NCBI GenBank assembly: GCA_029953615.1
Contig: CP124529.1
Coordinates: 3,720,501 to 3,784,500 of the forward strand
Source: Pseudomonas putida
GTDB taxonomy: Bacteria > Pseudomonadota > Gammaproteobacteria > Pseudomonadales > Pseudomonadaceae
Direction of reading: 5' to 3'
Length of the DNA: 64,000 nt
Positions 42,051 through 51,153 of this stretch are shown in pieces. The notes beneath the pieces are model-generated. The model was given only the letters and a program-made list of their open reading frames with translations, was not told where the DNA came from and ran no database searches. Within the stretch, counting starts at the first letter, position 1; every line of letters starts with the position of its first letter. The position numbers and the translations under genes were made by a program.

Positions 42051-42097
42051 AGCCTTCAAATCCGCTAGTCTTGCTTATCCATTGAAGGAGCCAGTGC

Positions 42098-43591
42098 ATG
42101 TTCGAATCCGCCGAAATCGGCCACAGCATCGACAAGGAGACTTACGACGCCGAGGTACCCGCTTTGCGCGAGGCCCTGCTCGAAGCCCAGTACGAACTCA
42201 AGCAGCAGGCGCGCTTCCCGGTGATCGTGCTGATCAACGGCATCGAAGGCGCGGGCAAGGGCGAGACGGTCAAGCTGCTCAACGAGTGGATGGACCCGCG
42301 CATGATCGATGTACTCACCTTCGACCAGCAGACCGACGAAGAGCTGGCCCGCCCGCCGGCCTGGCGTTACTGGCGGGCCCTGCCCCCGAAGGGGCGGATG
42401 GGCGTGTTCTTCGGCAACTGGTACAGCCAGATGCTGCAGGGGCGGGTACACGGGGTGTTCAAGGATGCCGTGCTCGACCAGGCCATCACCGGCGCCGAAC
42501 GGCTCGAGGAGATGCTGTGCGACGAAGGGGCGCTGATCATCAAGTTCTGGTTCCACCTGTCCAAGAAGCAGATGAAGGCGCGGCTGAAGTCGCTCAAGGA
42601 CGACCCGCTGCACAGCTGGAAGATCAGCCCGCTGGACTGGCAGCAGTCGGAAACCTACGACCGTTTCGTGCGCTTTGGCGAGCGCGTGCTGCGCCGCACC
42701 AGCCGCGATTATGCGCCGTGGCATATCATCGAGGGCGTCGACCCGAACTACCGCAGCCTGGCGGTAGGGCGCATCCTGCTGGAAAGCCTGCAGGCAGCAT
42801 TGGCCAACAACCCCAAAGGCAAGCACCAGGGCAACGTCGCCCCGCTGGGCCGCAGCATCGACCAGCGCAGCCTGCTCGGCGCGCTGGACATGACCCTGCG
42901 CCTGGACAAGTCCGACTACCAGGAGCAACTGGTCACCGAGCAGGCCCGCCTGGCCGGCCTGCTGCGCGACAAGCGTATGCGCCGGCATGCCTTGGTGGCG
43001 GTGTTCGAAGGCAACGACGCTGCCGGCAAGGGCGGTGCCATCCGCCGCGTGGCCGCCGCGCTGGACCCGCGCCAGTATCGTATCGTGCCGATTGCCGCAC
43101 CCACTGAAGAAGAGCGCGCACAACCCTACCTGTGGCGGTTCTGGCGGCACATTCCGGCGCGCGGCAAGTTCACCATCTTCGACCGCTCCTGGTATGGCCG
43201 GGTGCTGGTGGAGCGGGTGGAAGGCTTCTGCAGCCCGGCCGACTGGATGCGCGCCTACAGCGAGATCAACGATTTTGAAGAGCAGTTGGTCAATGCCGGC
43301 ACGGTGGTGGTCAAGTTCTGGCTGGCGATCGACCAGCAGACCCAGCTGGAGCGTTTCGAAGAGCGCGAGCAGATCCCGTTCAAGCGCTACAAGATCACCG
43401 AAGATGACTGGCGCAACCGCGACAAGTGGGACGACTATGTCCAGGCGGTGGGGGACATGGTCGACCGCACCAGCACCGAGATCGCGCCGTGGACGCTGGT
43501 GGAGGCCAACGACAAGCGCTGGGCGCGGGTGAAGGTGTTGCGCACGATCAACCAGGCGCTCGAGGCGGCGTTTGCCACGGACAAGAAATAG
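42098..43591 (+). CDS. pap: Polyphosphate:AMP phosphotransferase (tandem PPK2)
   Basis: Enzyme of 497 residues with two PPK2 domains, class II type, transferring phosphate from polyphosphate to AMP to form ADP. The N-terminal domain has Walker A-like GIEGAGKGETVKLL but a degenerate second site (VFFGNWYSQML). The C-terminal domain is complete: VFEGNDAAGKGGAIRRV and TIFDRSWYGRVLVERVEGF. Only the second domain is expected to be catalytic. It links polyphosphate stores to nucleotide balance. ATG 42098 has AAGGAG at 42084, a strong ribosome site. Confidence 0.93.
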   Translation: MFESAEIGHSIDKETYDAEVPALREALLEAQYELKQQARFPVIVLINGIEGAGKGETVKLLNEWMDPRMIDVLTFDQQTDEELARPPAWRYWRALPPKGRMGVFFGNWYSQMLQGRVHGVFKDAVLDQAITGAERLEEMLCDEGALIIKFWFHLSKKQMKARLKSLKDDPLHSWKISPLDWQQSETYDRFVRFGERVLRRTSRDYAPWHIIEGVDPNYRSLAVGRILLESLQAALANNPKGKHQGNVAPLGRSIDQRSLLGALDMTLRLDKSDYQEQLVTEQARLAGLLRDKRMRRHALVAVFEGNDAAGKGGAIRRVAAALDPRQYRIVPIAAPTEEERAQPYLWRFWRHIPARGKFTIFDRSWYGRVLVERVEGFCSPADWMRAYSEINDFEEQLVNAGTVVVKFWLAIDQQTQLERFEEREQIPFKRYKITEDDWRNRDKWDDYVQAVGDMVDRTSTEIAPWTLVEANDKRWARVKVLRTINQALEAAFATDKK

Positions 43592-43607
43592 CCAAGCTTG
43601 TTGGTTG

Positions 43608-43698
43608 CCTGTTCTGGCCTCTTCGCGGGCACGCTCGCTCCCACAGTGTGCGAATCTGTGGGAGCGGGCGTGCCCGCGAAAGGGCCAGAACAGGCAGC
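43608..43698. repeat. REP pair, type A
   Basis: Inverted pair of type A units with a short spacer between pap and the DMT permease gene. The left unit has one change (GGCACGCTCGCTCCCACAG). Confidence 0.85.
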
Positions 43699-43823
43699 AC
43701 ACCTGCCAAGCCATGCCCCGAAAGAATGACCTGATGAATTATTTTCCCGGCACTCGCCACCGTCTCCGCCCTCCAAGCCCGTAGAATTCAACTACCCCCA
43801 CCACGGGCTTGATCGAGGATTTT

Positions 43824-44786
43824 ATGCATACCACTTCCGGCCGCTGGGGCTATGGCCTGTTCCTGGCACTTCTGACCGCGTTGCTCTGGGGCATCCTGCC
43901 GATCAAGCTCAAGCAGGTGCTGCAAGTGGTCGACCCGGTCACCGTCACCTGGTACCGCCTGCTGGTCTCCGGTGGCCTGCTGTTCGCCTGGCTGGCCGCC
44001 AAGCGCAGGTTGCCTTCCTTCGGCAAACTGGCGCCCAAGGGCAAGGGCCTGGTGGCAGTGGCCGTGCTCGGCCTGATGGGCAACTACGTGCTGTACCTGA
44101 TCGGCCTCAATTTGCTCAGCCCGGGCACCGCGCAACTGGTCGTGCAGCTCGGCCCGGTGCTGTTGCTGGTGGCCAGCGTGTTCGTGTTCCGCGAGCGTTT
44201 CAGCCTTGGGCAGGGCGTGGGCCTGCTGATCCTGCTGGCGGGGTTCGGGCTGTTTTTCAACCAGCGCCTGGAAGAGCTGCTGACCTCGCTCGGCACCTAC
44301 ACCACCGGGGTGCTGACCATCCTGCTGGCTACCAGCATCTGGGTGTTCTATGCGCTTAGCCAGAAGCAGCTGCTGACCGTGTGGAATTCGCAGCAGGTAA
44401 TGATGGTGATCTACCTCAGCTGCGCCGCGCTGTTGACGCCCTGGGCCCACCCGTTGGAGGCGTTGCAGCTGACCCCGGTGCAAGGCTGGCTGTTGCTGGC
44501 CTGTTGCCTGAATACCCTGGTGGCCTACGGTGCGTTCGCCGAAGCGCTGGCCCACTGGGAGGCATCGCGGGTGAGTGCCACGCTGGCGCTTACGCCGCTG
44601 GTGACCTTTGTCGCGGTGGCGCTGGCGGCAGTGGTGTGGCCTGAGTATGTGCAGGCCGAGGACATCAATGCTCTGGGCTATGTGGGAGCGGTGACCGTGG
44701 TGCTGGGCTCGGCGGTGGTGGCGCTGGGGCCGTCGCTGGTGGCCGGGTGGCGGGCGCGCAGGGCGCGGTTGGCCCAGGTTCATTGA
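43824..44786 (+). CDS. EamA/DMT-superfamily permease
   Basis: Inner-membrane transporter of 320 residues with ten predicted helices in two EamA repeats. The first repeat starts GYGLFLALLTALLWGILPIK and the second LTILLATSIWVFYALSQ. The conserved C-terminal part of the second repeat is ASRVSATLALTPLVTFVAVA. It is of the RarD/YdcZ-like drug/metabolite exporter group; the substrate is unknown. ATG 43824 has CGAGGA eight bases upstream. It is read rightward, with a REP pair after it. Confidence 0.88.
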   Translation: MHTTSGRWGYGLFLALLTALLWGILPIKLKQVLQVVDPVTVTWYRLLVSGGLLFAWLAAKRRLPSFGKLAPKGKGLVAVAVLGLMGNYVLYLIGLNLLSPGTAQLVVQLGPVLLLVASVFVFRERFSLGQGVGLLILLAGFGLFFNQRLEELLTSLGTYTTGVLTILLATSIWVFYALSQKQLLTVWNSQQVMMVIYLSCAALLTPWAHPLEALQLTPVQGWLLLACCLNTLVAYGAFAEALAHWEASRVSATLALTPLVTFVAVALAAVVWPEYVQAEDINALGYVGAVTVVLGSAVVALGPSLVAGWRARRARLAQVH

Positions 44787-44790
44787 TCGC

Positions 44791-44898
44791 CTGTACCGGC
44801 CCTATCGCCGGCAAGCCAGCTCCCACAGGTTAACCATAATGCTCAGGCCTGTGGTAATCCTGTGGGAGCTGGCTTGCCGGCGATAGGGCCAGTAAAGG
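44791..44898. repeat. REP pair, type B
   Basis: Inverted pair of type B units (TATCGCCGGCAAGCCAGCTC and complement) between the convergent DMT permease and fumC genes. Confidence 0.9.
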
Positions 44899-44909
44899 CA
44901 ATGAAGAAC

Positions 44910-46304
44910 TCAGCCCTTGCCACCCGGAGCCAGCATGTTCTCCGGCCTCACCCACTGGTCGAACTGCTCATTGGTCAGGTACTTCAACTCCAGTGCCGCC
45001 TCGCGCAAGGTCTTGCCTTCGCCATAGGCCTTCTTGGCAATTTCCGCCGCCTTGTCATAGCCAATATGCGGGTTCAGTGCCGTTACCAACATCAGCCCCC
45101 GTTCCAGGTGCGCCGCCATCTGCTCGGCATCCGGCTCGATGCCCGCCACGCAGTGCTGCTGGAAATTGCGGCAACCGTCAGCCAGCAATTCGATCGACTG
45201 CAGCAGGTTATGAATGATCACCGGCTTGAACACGTTCAGCTGCAAATGCCCCTGGCTGGCGGCAAAGCCGATCGCCGCGTCGTTGCCCAGCACCTGACAG
45301 GCCAGCATCGACAACGCTTCGCACTGGGTCGGGTTGACCTTGCCTGGCATGATCGAGCTGCCCGGCTCGTTGGCCGGCAGGCGTACTTCGGCCAGCCCGG
45401 CGCGCGGGCCGGAACCCAGCAGGCGCAGGTCGTTGGCGATTTTCATCAGGGCCACGGCCAGGGTTTTCAGGGCGCCAGCCAGGCTGGTCAGCGGCTCGTG
45501 GCCGGCCAGGGCCGCGAACTTGTTCGGCGCAGTGACGAACGGCAGGCCAGACAGCGCCGCCAGTTCGGCGGCGATGGCTTCGGCAAAACCATGCGGGGCG
45601 TTGAGCCCGGTACCCACGGCGGTACCGCCCTGGGCCAGTTCGCACACCGCCGGCAGGGTGGCGCGAATGGCGCGCTGGGCGTAGTCGAGCTGGGCGACGA
45701 AGGCCGACACCTCCTGGCCGAAGGTGATCGGCGTGGCGTCCATCATGTGCGTGCGGCCGGTTTTCACCAGCTTGTGATGGCGTGCCGACAGTTCGGCCAG
45801 CCCCGAGGACAGCTCGGCAATGGCTGGCAGCAACTTGTCGTGTACCGCGTGCGCCGCAGCGATGTGCATGGCGGTGGGGAAGCAGTCGTTGGAACTCTGC
45901 GAGCGGTTGACGTGGTCGTTGGGGTGCACGGGCGCCTTGCCGCCACGGCCCTTGCCGGCCAGTTCGTTGGCCCGCCCGGCGATCACTTCGTTGACGTTCA
46001 TGTTGCTCTGGGTGCCGCTGCCGGTCTGCCAGACCACCAGCGGGAACTGGTCGTCATGCTGGCCGCCCAGCACTTCGTCGGCGGCCTGTTCGATCAGCCG
46101 GGCGATGTCGGCCGGCAAGTCGCCATTACGGTCGTTGACGCGTGCCGCGGCCTTCTTGATCAGCGCCAGGGCGTGCAGCACCGCGATGGGCATGCGTTCC
46201 TTGCCAATGGCGAAGTTGATCAGCGAACGCTGGGTCTGCGCACCCCAGTAGGCGTCCTCAGGAACTTCGACCGGGCCCAGGCTGTCTGTCTCGATACGGC
46301 TCAT
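44910..46304 (-). CDS. fumC: Class II fumarate hydratase FumC
   Basis: Iron-independent fumarase of 464 residues that interconverts fumarate and malate in the TCA cycle. The signature [15 protein letters not shown] is present at about residue 317. The catalytic regions [13 protein letters not shown] and [16 protein letters not shown] are intact. As a class II enzyme it resists oxidative damage and iron limitation. P. putida has a second copy elsewhere. ATG 46304, read leftward, divergent from the DUF2059 gene. Confidence 0.95.
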   Translation of the reverse strand: MSRIETDSLGPVEVPEDAYWGAQTQRSLINFAIGKERMPIAVLHALALIKKAAARVNDRNGDLPADIARLIEQAADEVLGGQHDDQFPLVVWQTGSGTQSNMNVNEVIAGRANELAGKGRGGKAPVHPNDHVNRSQSSNDCFPTAMHIAAAHAVHDKLLPAIAELSSGLAELSARHHKLVKTGRTHMMDATPITFGQEVSAFVAQLDYAQRAIRATLPAVCELAQGGTAVGTGLNAPHGFAEAIAAELAALSGLPFVTAPNKFAALAGHEPLTSLAGALKTLAVALMKIANDLRLLGSGPRAGLAEVRLPANEPGSSIMPGKVNPTQCEALSMLACQVLGNDAAIGFAASQGHLQLNVFKPVIIHNLLQSIELLADGCRNFQQHCVAGIEPDAEQMAAHLERGLMLVTALNPHIGYDKAAEIAKKAYGEGKTLREAALELKYLTNEQFDQWVRPENMLAPGGKG

Positions 46305-46459
46305 TCTGTACTCACTCCTGTGTAGTTCGAAATCGCAGTTTAGGCCCTGATTCGACCGGGCGGTTCAGTCGCTCGTCGTGCCACTTGAGCACATCGCCAC
46401 CACGGCGCAGAATGCTCTACTCTGAGGTACCCGCCTCCCTCTCTTCCGAAGGAAATGCA

Positions 46460-46984
46460 ATGACCCGTCTCCGTGTCCTTTGTGCCGCCGTTGCCCTGGC
46501 TTGCGCCAGCGGCCAGGTACTCGCTGCCACCGCCAGCCACAATGCTGCTGCCGAGAAATTCCTGACCCTGGCCAACGCTGACAAGTTGGGCACCCCGGTG
46601 TACATGCAGGTCCAGCAGATGTTTGCCCAGCGTTTCGCCCAGACCAAGGCCCCGGCCAGCAAGCAGCCGGTACTGGAAAGCTACCAGGCCAAGGCCAACG
46701 CCGCGCTGGACAACGCTATCGGCTGGAACAAGCTGAAGCCGAAGATGGTCGACCTGTACACCCAGACCTTCACCGAGCAGGAGCTCAAGGACCTGGTCAA
46801 GTTCTATGAATCGCCGCTGGGCAAGAAAGTGCTGCGCGAAATGCCCAAGGTCACCCAGCAGTCGGCCCAGCTGACCCAGCAGAGCCTGGAGCCAGCGGTA
46901 CCGGTGGTGAACAAGCTGCTGGACGACATGACCAAGGAGCTGGACCCGAACGCTGGCAAGGCCGCCGCCCCGGCGAAGAAGTGA
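46460..46984 (+). CDS. DUF2059 family exported protein
   Basis: Exported protein of 174 residues with a signal peptide (MTRLRVLCAAVALACASGQV, cleaved near LAATAS). The DUF2059 domain lies at about residues 75-155 (IGWNKLKPKMVDLYTQTFTE and LVKFYESPLGKKVLREMPKV). The C-terminus is Lys/Ala-rich. Function is unknown. ATG 46460 has GAAGGAAATG upstream. The gene is ten bases before the bolA-like gene, so they are likely one operon. Confidence 0.86.
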   Translation: MTRLRVLCAAVALACASGQVLAATASHNAAAEKFLTLANADKLGTPVYMQVQQMFAQRFAQTKAPASKQPVLESYQAKANAALDNAIGWNKLKPKMVDLYTQTFTEQELKDLVKFYESPLGKKVLREMPKVTQQSAQLTQQSLEPAVPVVNKLLDDMTKELDPNAGKAAAPAKK

Positions 46985-46994
46985 GTACGCCGCA

Positions 46995-47291
46995 ATGACC
47001 ATGCAACAGCGTATCGAACAGCAGCTGGCCACCCTGGCGCCGCAACACCTGCAAGTGCTCAATGAAAGCCACATGCACAGTCGTGGTCAGGAGACCCACT
47101 ACAAGGCAGTGATCGTCAGCGAGCAGTTTGCCGGCTTGAATAGCGTGAAGCGCCACCAGAAGGTGTACGCCACCATGGGTGAGCTGATGGGCGAGATCCA
47201 TGCCCTGGCCATTCACACCTACACCGCCGACGAGTGGGCCAAGGTCGGCGTTGCACCGGCCTCGCCGGTGTGTGCGGGCGGCGGGCACTGA
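46995..47291 (+). CDS. bolA: BolA-family protein
   Basis: Small protein of 98 residues in the BolA/IbaG family. Characteristic parts are HMHSRGQETHYKAVIVSEQF, then SVKRHQKVYATMGELMGEIH (LxRHRxV-like helix) and ALAIHTYTADEW. Such proteins pair with monothiol glutaredoxins and take part in stress, cell shape and iron-sulfur handling. It is read together with the DUF2059 gene. A type C REP pair follows. Confidence 0.9.
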   Translation: MTMQQRIEQQLATLAPQHLQVLNESHMHSRGQETHYKAVIVSEQFAGLNSVKRHQKVYATMGELMGEIHALAIHTYTADEWAKVGVAPASPVCAGGGH

Positions 47292-47327
47292 AACCTTGCT
47301 GTTGTTCTGGTAGAATCCTGCAAAATC

Positions 47328-47455
47328 CGGGGGCCGCTTTGCGGCCCTTTCGCGACACAAGGCCGCTCCTACAGGGGACCGCAACAGCCATCGGGTTGTG
47401 CATTCCCCTGTAGGAGCGGCCTTGTGTCGCGAAAGGGGCGCAAAGCGCCCCCAAG
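47328..47455. repeat. REP-like pair, type C
   Basis: Inverted pair of a third palindrome type (TTTCGCGACACAAGGCCGCT with CCTACAGGGG and its complement), enclosed by GGGGGCCGCTTTGCGGCCC on the left and GGGGCGCAAAGCGCCCC on the right. It is the only element of this type in the window and lies between bolA and trhO. Confidence 0.85.
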
Positions 47456-47519
47456 CTTTTTTACACCTGTCAAACCCGGTCCGCCCCTTACGAGGGCAAC
47501 CACCTGGAGAACCTGCTTC

Positions 47520-48453
47520 ATGTCCCAACCCATCGTCGTCGCGGCGCTGTACAAGTTCGTCACCCTGGAAGACTACGTCGAGCTGCGCGAACCGCTGCTC
47601 AAGGCCATGCTCGACAACAACGTCAAGGGCACCCTGCTGCTGGCTCACGAGGGCATCAACGGCACCGTGTCGGCCACCCGCGAAGGCATCGATGGCCTGC
47701 TGGCCTGGCTGCGCAACGACCCGCGCCTGGCCGATGTCGACCACAAGGAATCGTACTGCGACGAACAGCCGTTCTACCGCACCAAGGTCAAGCTCAAGAA
47801 AGAGATCGTCACCCTCGGCGTACCGGGCGTGGACCCGAACCAGGCGGTCGGCACCTACGTCGAGCCCAAGGACTGGAACGCGCTGATCAGCGACCCGGAA
47901 GTGCTGCTGATCGACACCCGTAACGACTACGAAGTGGCAATCGGCACCTTCAAGGGCGCCATCGACCCGAAGACCGAAACCTTCCGCGAGTTTCCCGACT
48001 ACATCCAAGGCCAACTTCGACCCCAGCAAGCACAAGAAGGTTGCCATGTTCTGCACCGGCGGTATCCGTTGCGAAAAAGCCTCCAGCTACATGCTCGGTG
48101 AAGGCTTCGAGGCGGTCTATCATCTTAAGGGCGGCATCCTGAAATACTTCGAGGAAGTGCCTCAGGAAGAAAGCCTGTGGGACGGCGACTGCTTCGTCTT
48201 CGACAACCGCGTCACGGTGCGCCATGACCTGAGTGAAGGCGAGTACGACCAGTGCCACGCCTGCCGCCACCCGATCAATGCAGAGGAGCGCGCGTCCGAG
48301 CACTATTCGCCAGGGGTCAGCTGCCCGCATTGCTGGGACACCCTGAGCGAGAAGACCCGGCGTAGCGCCATCGACCGGCAGAAGCAGATCGAGCTGGCCA
48401 AGGCCCGCAACCTGCCGCACCCGATCGGTTACAACTACAAAGCCGAGGCTTGA
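47520..48453 (+). pseudogene. trhO: tRNA uridine 5-hydroxylase TrhO (YceA), frameshifted
   Basis: Rhodanese-like enzyme that hydroxylates U34 of tRNA, about 310 residues if repaired. The N-terminal frame starts at ATG 47520 ([19 protein letters not shown]). The catalytic Cys is in [20 protein letters not shown], but an extra C at 48005-48006 makes the expected [11 protein letters not shown] read [11 protein letters not shown], and the correct frame resumes at the rhodanese loop. The C-terminal Cys-rich [13 protein letters not shown] part and the stop at 48453 are intact. A sequencing error is likely. Confidence 0.87.
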
Positions 48454-48456
48454 TGC

Positions 48457-49089
48457 ATGTCTGCACGCCTGATCTATGTGATGGACCCGATGTGCTCCTG
48501 GTGCTGGGGTTTTGCACCCGTGGCCGCGGCCCTGATCGCCCAGGCGCGTGAGGCAGGCGTGCCGACCCACCTGGTGCCTGGCGGGCTGCGTACCGGCGGC
48601 AGTCCCCTGGACAGCTCTACCCGCAAGTACATCCTCGAACACTGGCAGGCGGTGGCCGATGCCACCGGCCAGCCGTTCCGCTTCGAGGGGGCCATGCCCG
48701 ACGGCTTCGTCTACGACACCGAGCCGGCCTGCCGTGCGCTGGTCACTGCCCGCGAGCTGAACGCCGAGCGCGTCTGGCCGCTGCTGGCGCTGATCCAGCG
48801 TTCGTTCTACGAGCAGGGCGTGGACGTGACCGTTGCGCCGCATCTGGTCGATCTGGCCGAGCAGGCAGGCTTCGATCGTGCCGTGTTCGCCGAGGCCTTC
48901 GCCCGTGCCGACACCCGCGCCGCCACTGCAGCCGATTTCAGTTGGGCCCAGGACCTGGGCATTGCCGGTTTCCCGACCCTGCTGGCCGAACGCAATGGCC
49001 AGCTGGCCCTGCTGACCAACGGCTACCAGCCGCTGGAACGCCTGCAACCTTTGCTCGGCCGCTGGCTGCAGCAGGCCGCCTGTGCTTGA
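48457..49089 (+). CDS. DsbA-family (FrnE-like) thioredoxin-fold protein
   Basis: Cytoplasmic thioredoxin-fold protein of 210 residues. The active site is CSWC in MDPMCSWCWGFAPV at residues 13-16 counted in that motif. It has no signal peptide. The family (DsbA-like/2-hydroxychromene-2-carboxylate isomerase-like, FrnE group) includes oxidoreductases and glutathione-dependent isomerases, so the reaction is open. It starts three bases after the trhO stop and overlaps the ABC exporter gene by eight bases, so the three are likely one operon. Confidence 0.85.
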   Translation: MSARLIYVMDPMCSWCWGFAPVAAALIAQAREAGVPTHLVPGGLRTGGSPLDSSTRKYILEHWQAVADATGQPFRFEGAMPDGFVYDTEPACRALVTARELNAERVWPLLALIQRSFYEQGVDVTVAPHLVDLAEQAGFDRAVFAEAFARADTRAATAADFSWAQDLGIAGFPTLLAERNGQLALLTNGYQPLERLQPLLGRWLQQAACA

Positions 49090-50914
49090 TGTGCCTGGGT
49101 CACCCGACCCGGTGCCGGGCAAGCCTCACACTGCGGCCGATCGACTGAGCTGGGCGGAAATCCGCCGCCTGGCCCTGCATCACAAGAAAAACCTCTGGTC
49201 CGCCAACCTGATCGCCGTATTGGCGGCTTGCTGCAGCGTGCCCATCCCGCTGCTGCTGCCGTTGCTGGTGGACGAAGTGCTGCTGGGCCATGGCGACGCC
49301 GCGCTGAAGTGGATGAACCACCTGCTGCCGTCCGGCTGGCAGGTGGCGGCGGGCTACATAGGCCTGATGTTGCTGCTGACCCTGTGCCTGCGCCTGGCCG
49401 CGCTGGCGTTCAACGTGATCCAGGCCAGGCTGTTCGCCGGCCTGGCCAAGGACATCGTCTACCGCCTGCGCATTCGCCTGATCGAGCGGCTCAAGCGCAT
49501 CTCGCTGAAGGAATACGAGAGCCTGGGCAGCGGCACGGTGACCACCCATCTGGTCACCGACCTGGATACCCTCGACAAATTCGTCGGCGAAACCCTCAGC
49601 CGCTTCCTGGTGGCCATGCTGACCCTGACCGGCACGGCGGCCATCCTGATCTGGATGCACTGGCAGCTGGCTTTGCTGATATTGCTGTTCAACCCCCTGG
49701 TCATCTACTTCACCGTGCAGTTGGGCAAGCGCGTCAAGCACTTGAAAAAACTCGAGAACGACAGCACCGCGCGGTTTACCCAGGCGCTGGCAGAAACCCT
49801 CGATGCCATCCAGGAAATCCGCGCCAGCAACCGTCAGGGCTACTTCCTTGGTCGCCTCGGCCTGCGCGCGCGCGAAGTGCGTGACTACGCCGTCGACTCG
49901 CAATGGAAGAGCGATGCCAGTGGCCGTGCCAGTGGCCTGCTGTTTCAGTTCGGTATCGATATTTTCCGCGCCGCGGCCATGCTCACCGTGCTGTTCTCCG
50001 ACTTGTCGATCGGCCAGATGCTGGCGGTGTTCAGCTACCTGTGGTTCATGATCGGCCCGGTGGAGCAGTTGCTCAACCTGCAATACGCCTACTACGCCGC
50101 CGGTGGCGCGTTGAGCCGCCTCAACGAACTGCTGGCACGCGCCGACGAGCCGCAGTACCCGGCCGCCAGCGACCCGTTCGCCGGCCGCGAGACAGTCGGT
50201 ATCGACGTGCGCGACCTGCGCTTTGCCTATGGCGACGAGCCGGTGCTCGAGCACCTCGACCTGTCCATTGCTCCGGGCGAGAAGGTGGCAATCGTCGGCG
50301 CCAGCGGTGGTGGCAAGAGCACCCTGGTGCAGCTGTTGCTGGGCCTGTATAGCGCCCAGGCCGGCACCATCCGCTTTGGCGGTGCCAGCCTGCAGGAAAT
50401 CGGCCTGGAAACCCTGCGCGAAAACGTGGCGGTAGTGTTGCAGCACCCGTCGTTGTTCAACGACACCGTGCGCGCCAACCTGACCATGGGCCGGGACAGC
50501 AGCGACGAGGCCTGCTGGCAGGCGCTGGGTATCGCCCAGCTGGATGCCACAATCGCCGCCTTGCCGCAGGGCCTGGACAGTGTGGTGGGGCGTTCCGGCG
50601 TGCGCTTGTCCGGTGGGCAGCGCCAGCGCCTGGCCATTGCCCGCATGGTGCTGGCCGAGCCCAAGGTGGTGATCCTCGACGAAGCCACCTCGGCCCTGGA
50701 TGCCGCCACCGAATACAACCTGCACCAGGCCCTGGCGCGCTTTCTCAGCGGCCGCACCACACTGATCATTGCCCACCGCCTGTCGGCGGTGAAACAGGCC
50801 GACCGGGTGCTGGTGTTCGACGGCGGGCATGTGGCCGAGGACGGCGACCATCAGCAGCTGATTGCCGAGGGTGGGTTGTATGCCAAGCTATATGGGCACC
50901 TGCAGCAGAGCTGA
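49082..50914 (+). CDS. ABC transporter, fused permease/ATP-binding (MsbA-like exporter)
   Basis: Half-transporter of 610 residues. Six transmembrane helices occupy about residues 35-325, followed by an ATPase domain with Walker A VGASGGGKSTLV, signature VRLSGGQRQRLAIARM, Walker B VVILDEATSALDAAT and H-loop IIAHRLSAV. Fusion of permease and ATPase and homodimer formation are typical of lipid and peptide exporters. The substrate is unknown. Translation starts at GTG 49082, eight bases inside the DsbA-like gene. Confidence 0.9.
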   Translation: MLDVPGSPDPVPGKPHTAADRLSWAEIRRLALHHKKNLWSANLIAVLAACCSVPIPLLLPLLVDEVLLGHGDAALKWMNHLLPSGWQVAAGYIGLMLLLTLCLRLAALAFNVIQARLFAGLAKDIVYRLRIRLIERLKRISLKEYESLGSGTVTTHLVTDLDTLDKFVGETLSRFLVAMLTLTGTAAILIWMHWQLALLILLFNPLVIYFTVQLGKRVKHLKKLENDSTARFTQALAETLDAIQEIRASNRQGYFLGRLGLRAREVRDYAVDSQWKSDASGRASGLLFQFGIDIFRAAAMLTVLFSDLSIGQMLAVFSYLWFMIGPVEQLLNLQYAYYAAGGALSRLNELLARADEPQYPAASDPFAGRETVGIDVRDLRFAYGDEPVLEHLDLSIAPGEKVAIVGASGGGKSTLVQLLLGLYSAQAGTIRFGGASLQEIGLETLRENVAVVLQHPSLFNDTVRANLTMGRDSSDEACWQALGIAQLDATIAALPQGLDSVVGRSGVRLSGGQRQRLAIARMVLAEPKVVILDEATSALDAATEYNLHQALARFLSGRTTLIIAHRLSAVKQADRVLVFDGGHVAEDGDHQQLIAEGGLYAKLYGHLQQS

Positions 50915-50926
50915 ATTTTTTGGCAG

Positions 50927-51037
50927 CCTGTGCGGGCCCTATCGCCGGCAAGCCAGCTCCCACAGGTATCACACAATGCTCAGGCCTGTGGTAATCCTGT
51001 GGGGAGCTGGCTTGCCGGCGATAGGGCCGGGAAGGCC
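50927..51037. repeat. REP pair, type B, with an extra G
   Basis: Inverted pair of type B units after the ABC exporter gene. The right unit reads GTGGGGAGCTGG where all other copies have GTGGGAGCTGG, that is one extra G near 51001. Confidence 0.85.
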
Positions 51038-51153
51038 ATGCAAAAATCCCCCGGTTTCCTGCCATAAAAAACCCAACCGCCGGGATGGCAAATGGCCTAC
51101 GCTGTGCTTGTCTGGGTTGATTTGCGCCTTATCTGCTCTGTGACAGGGACTCC

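Noticed and set aside
43713..43784. Tiny frame starting MPRKNDL before the DMT gene
   Set aside because: It encodes 23 residues, has no ribosome site or recognisable sequence, and partly overlaps the REP edge.
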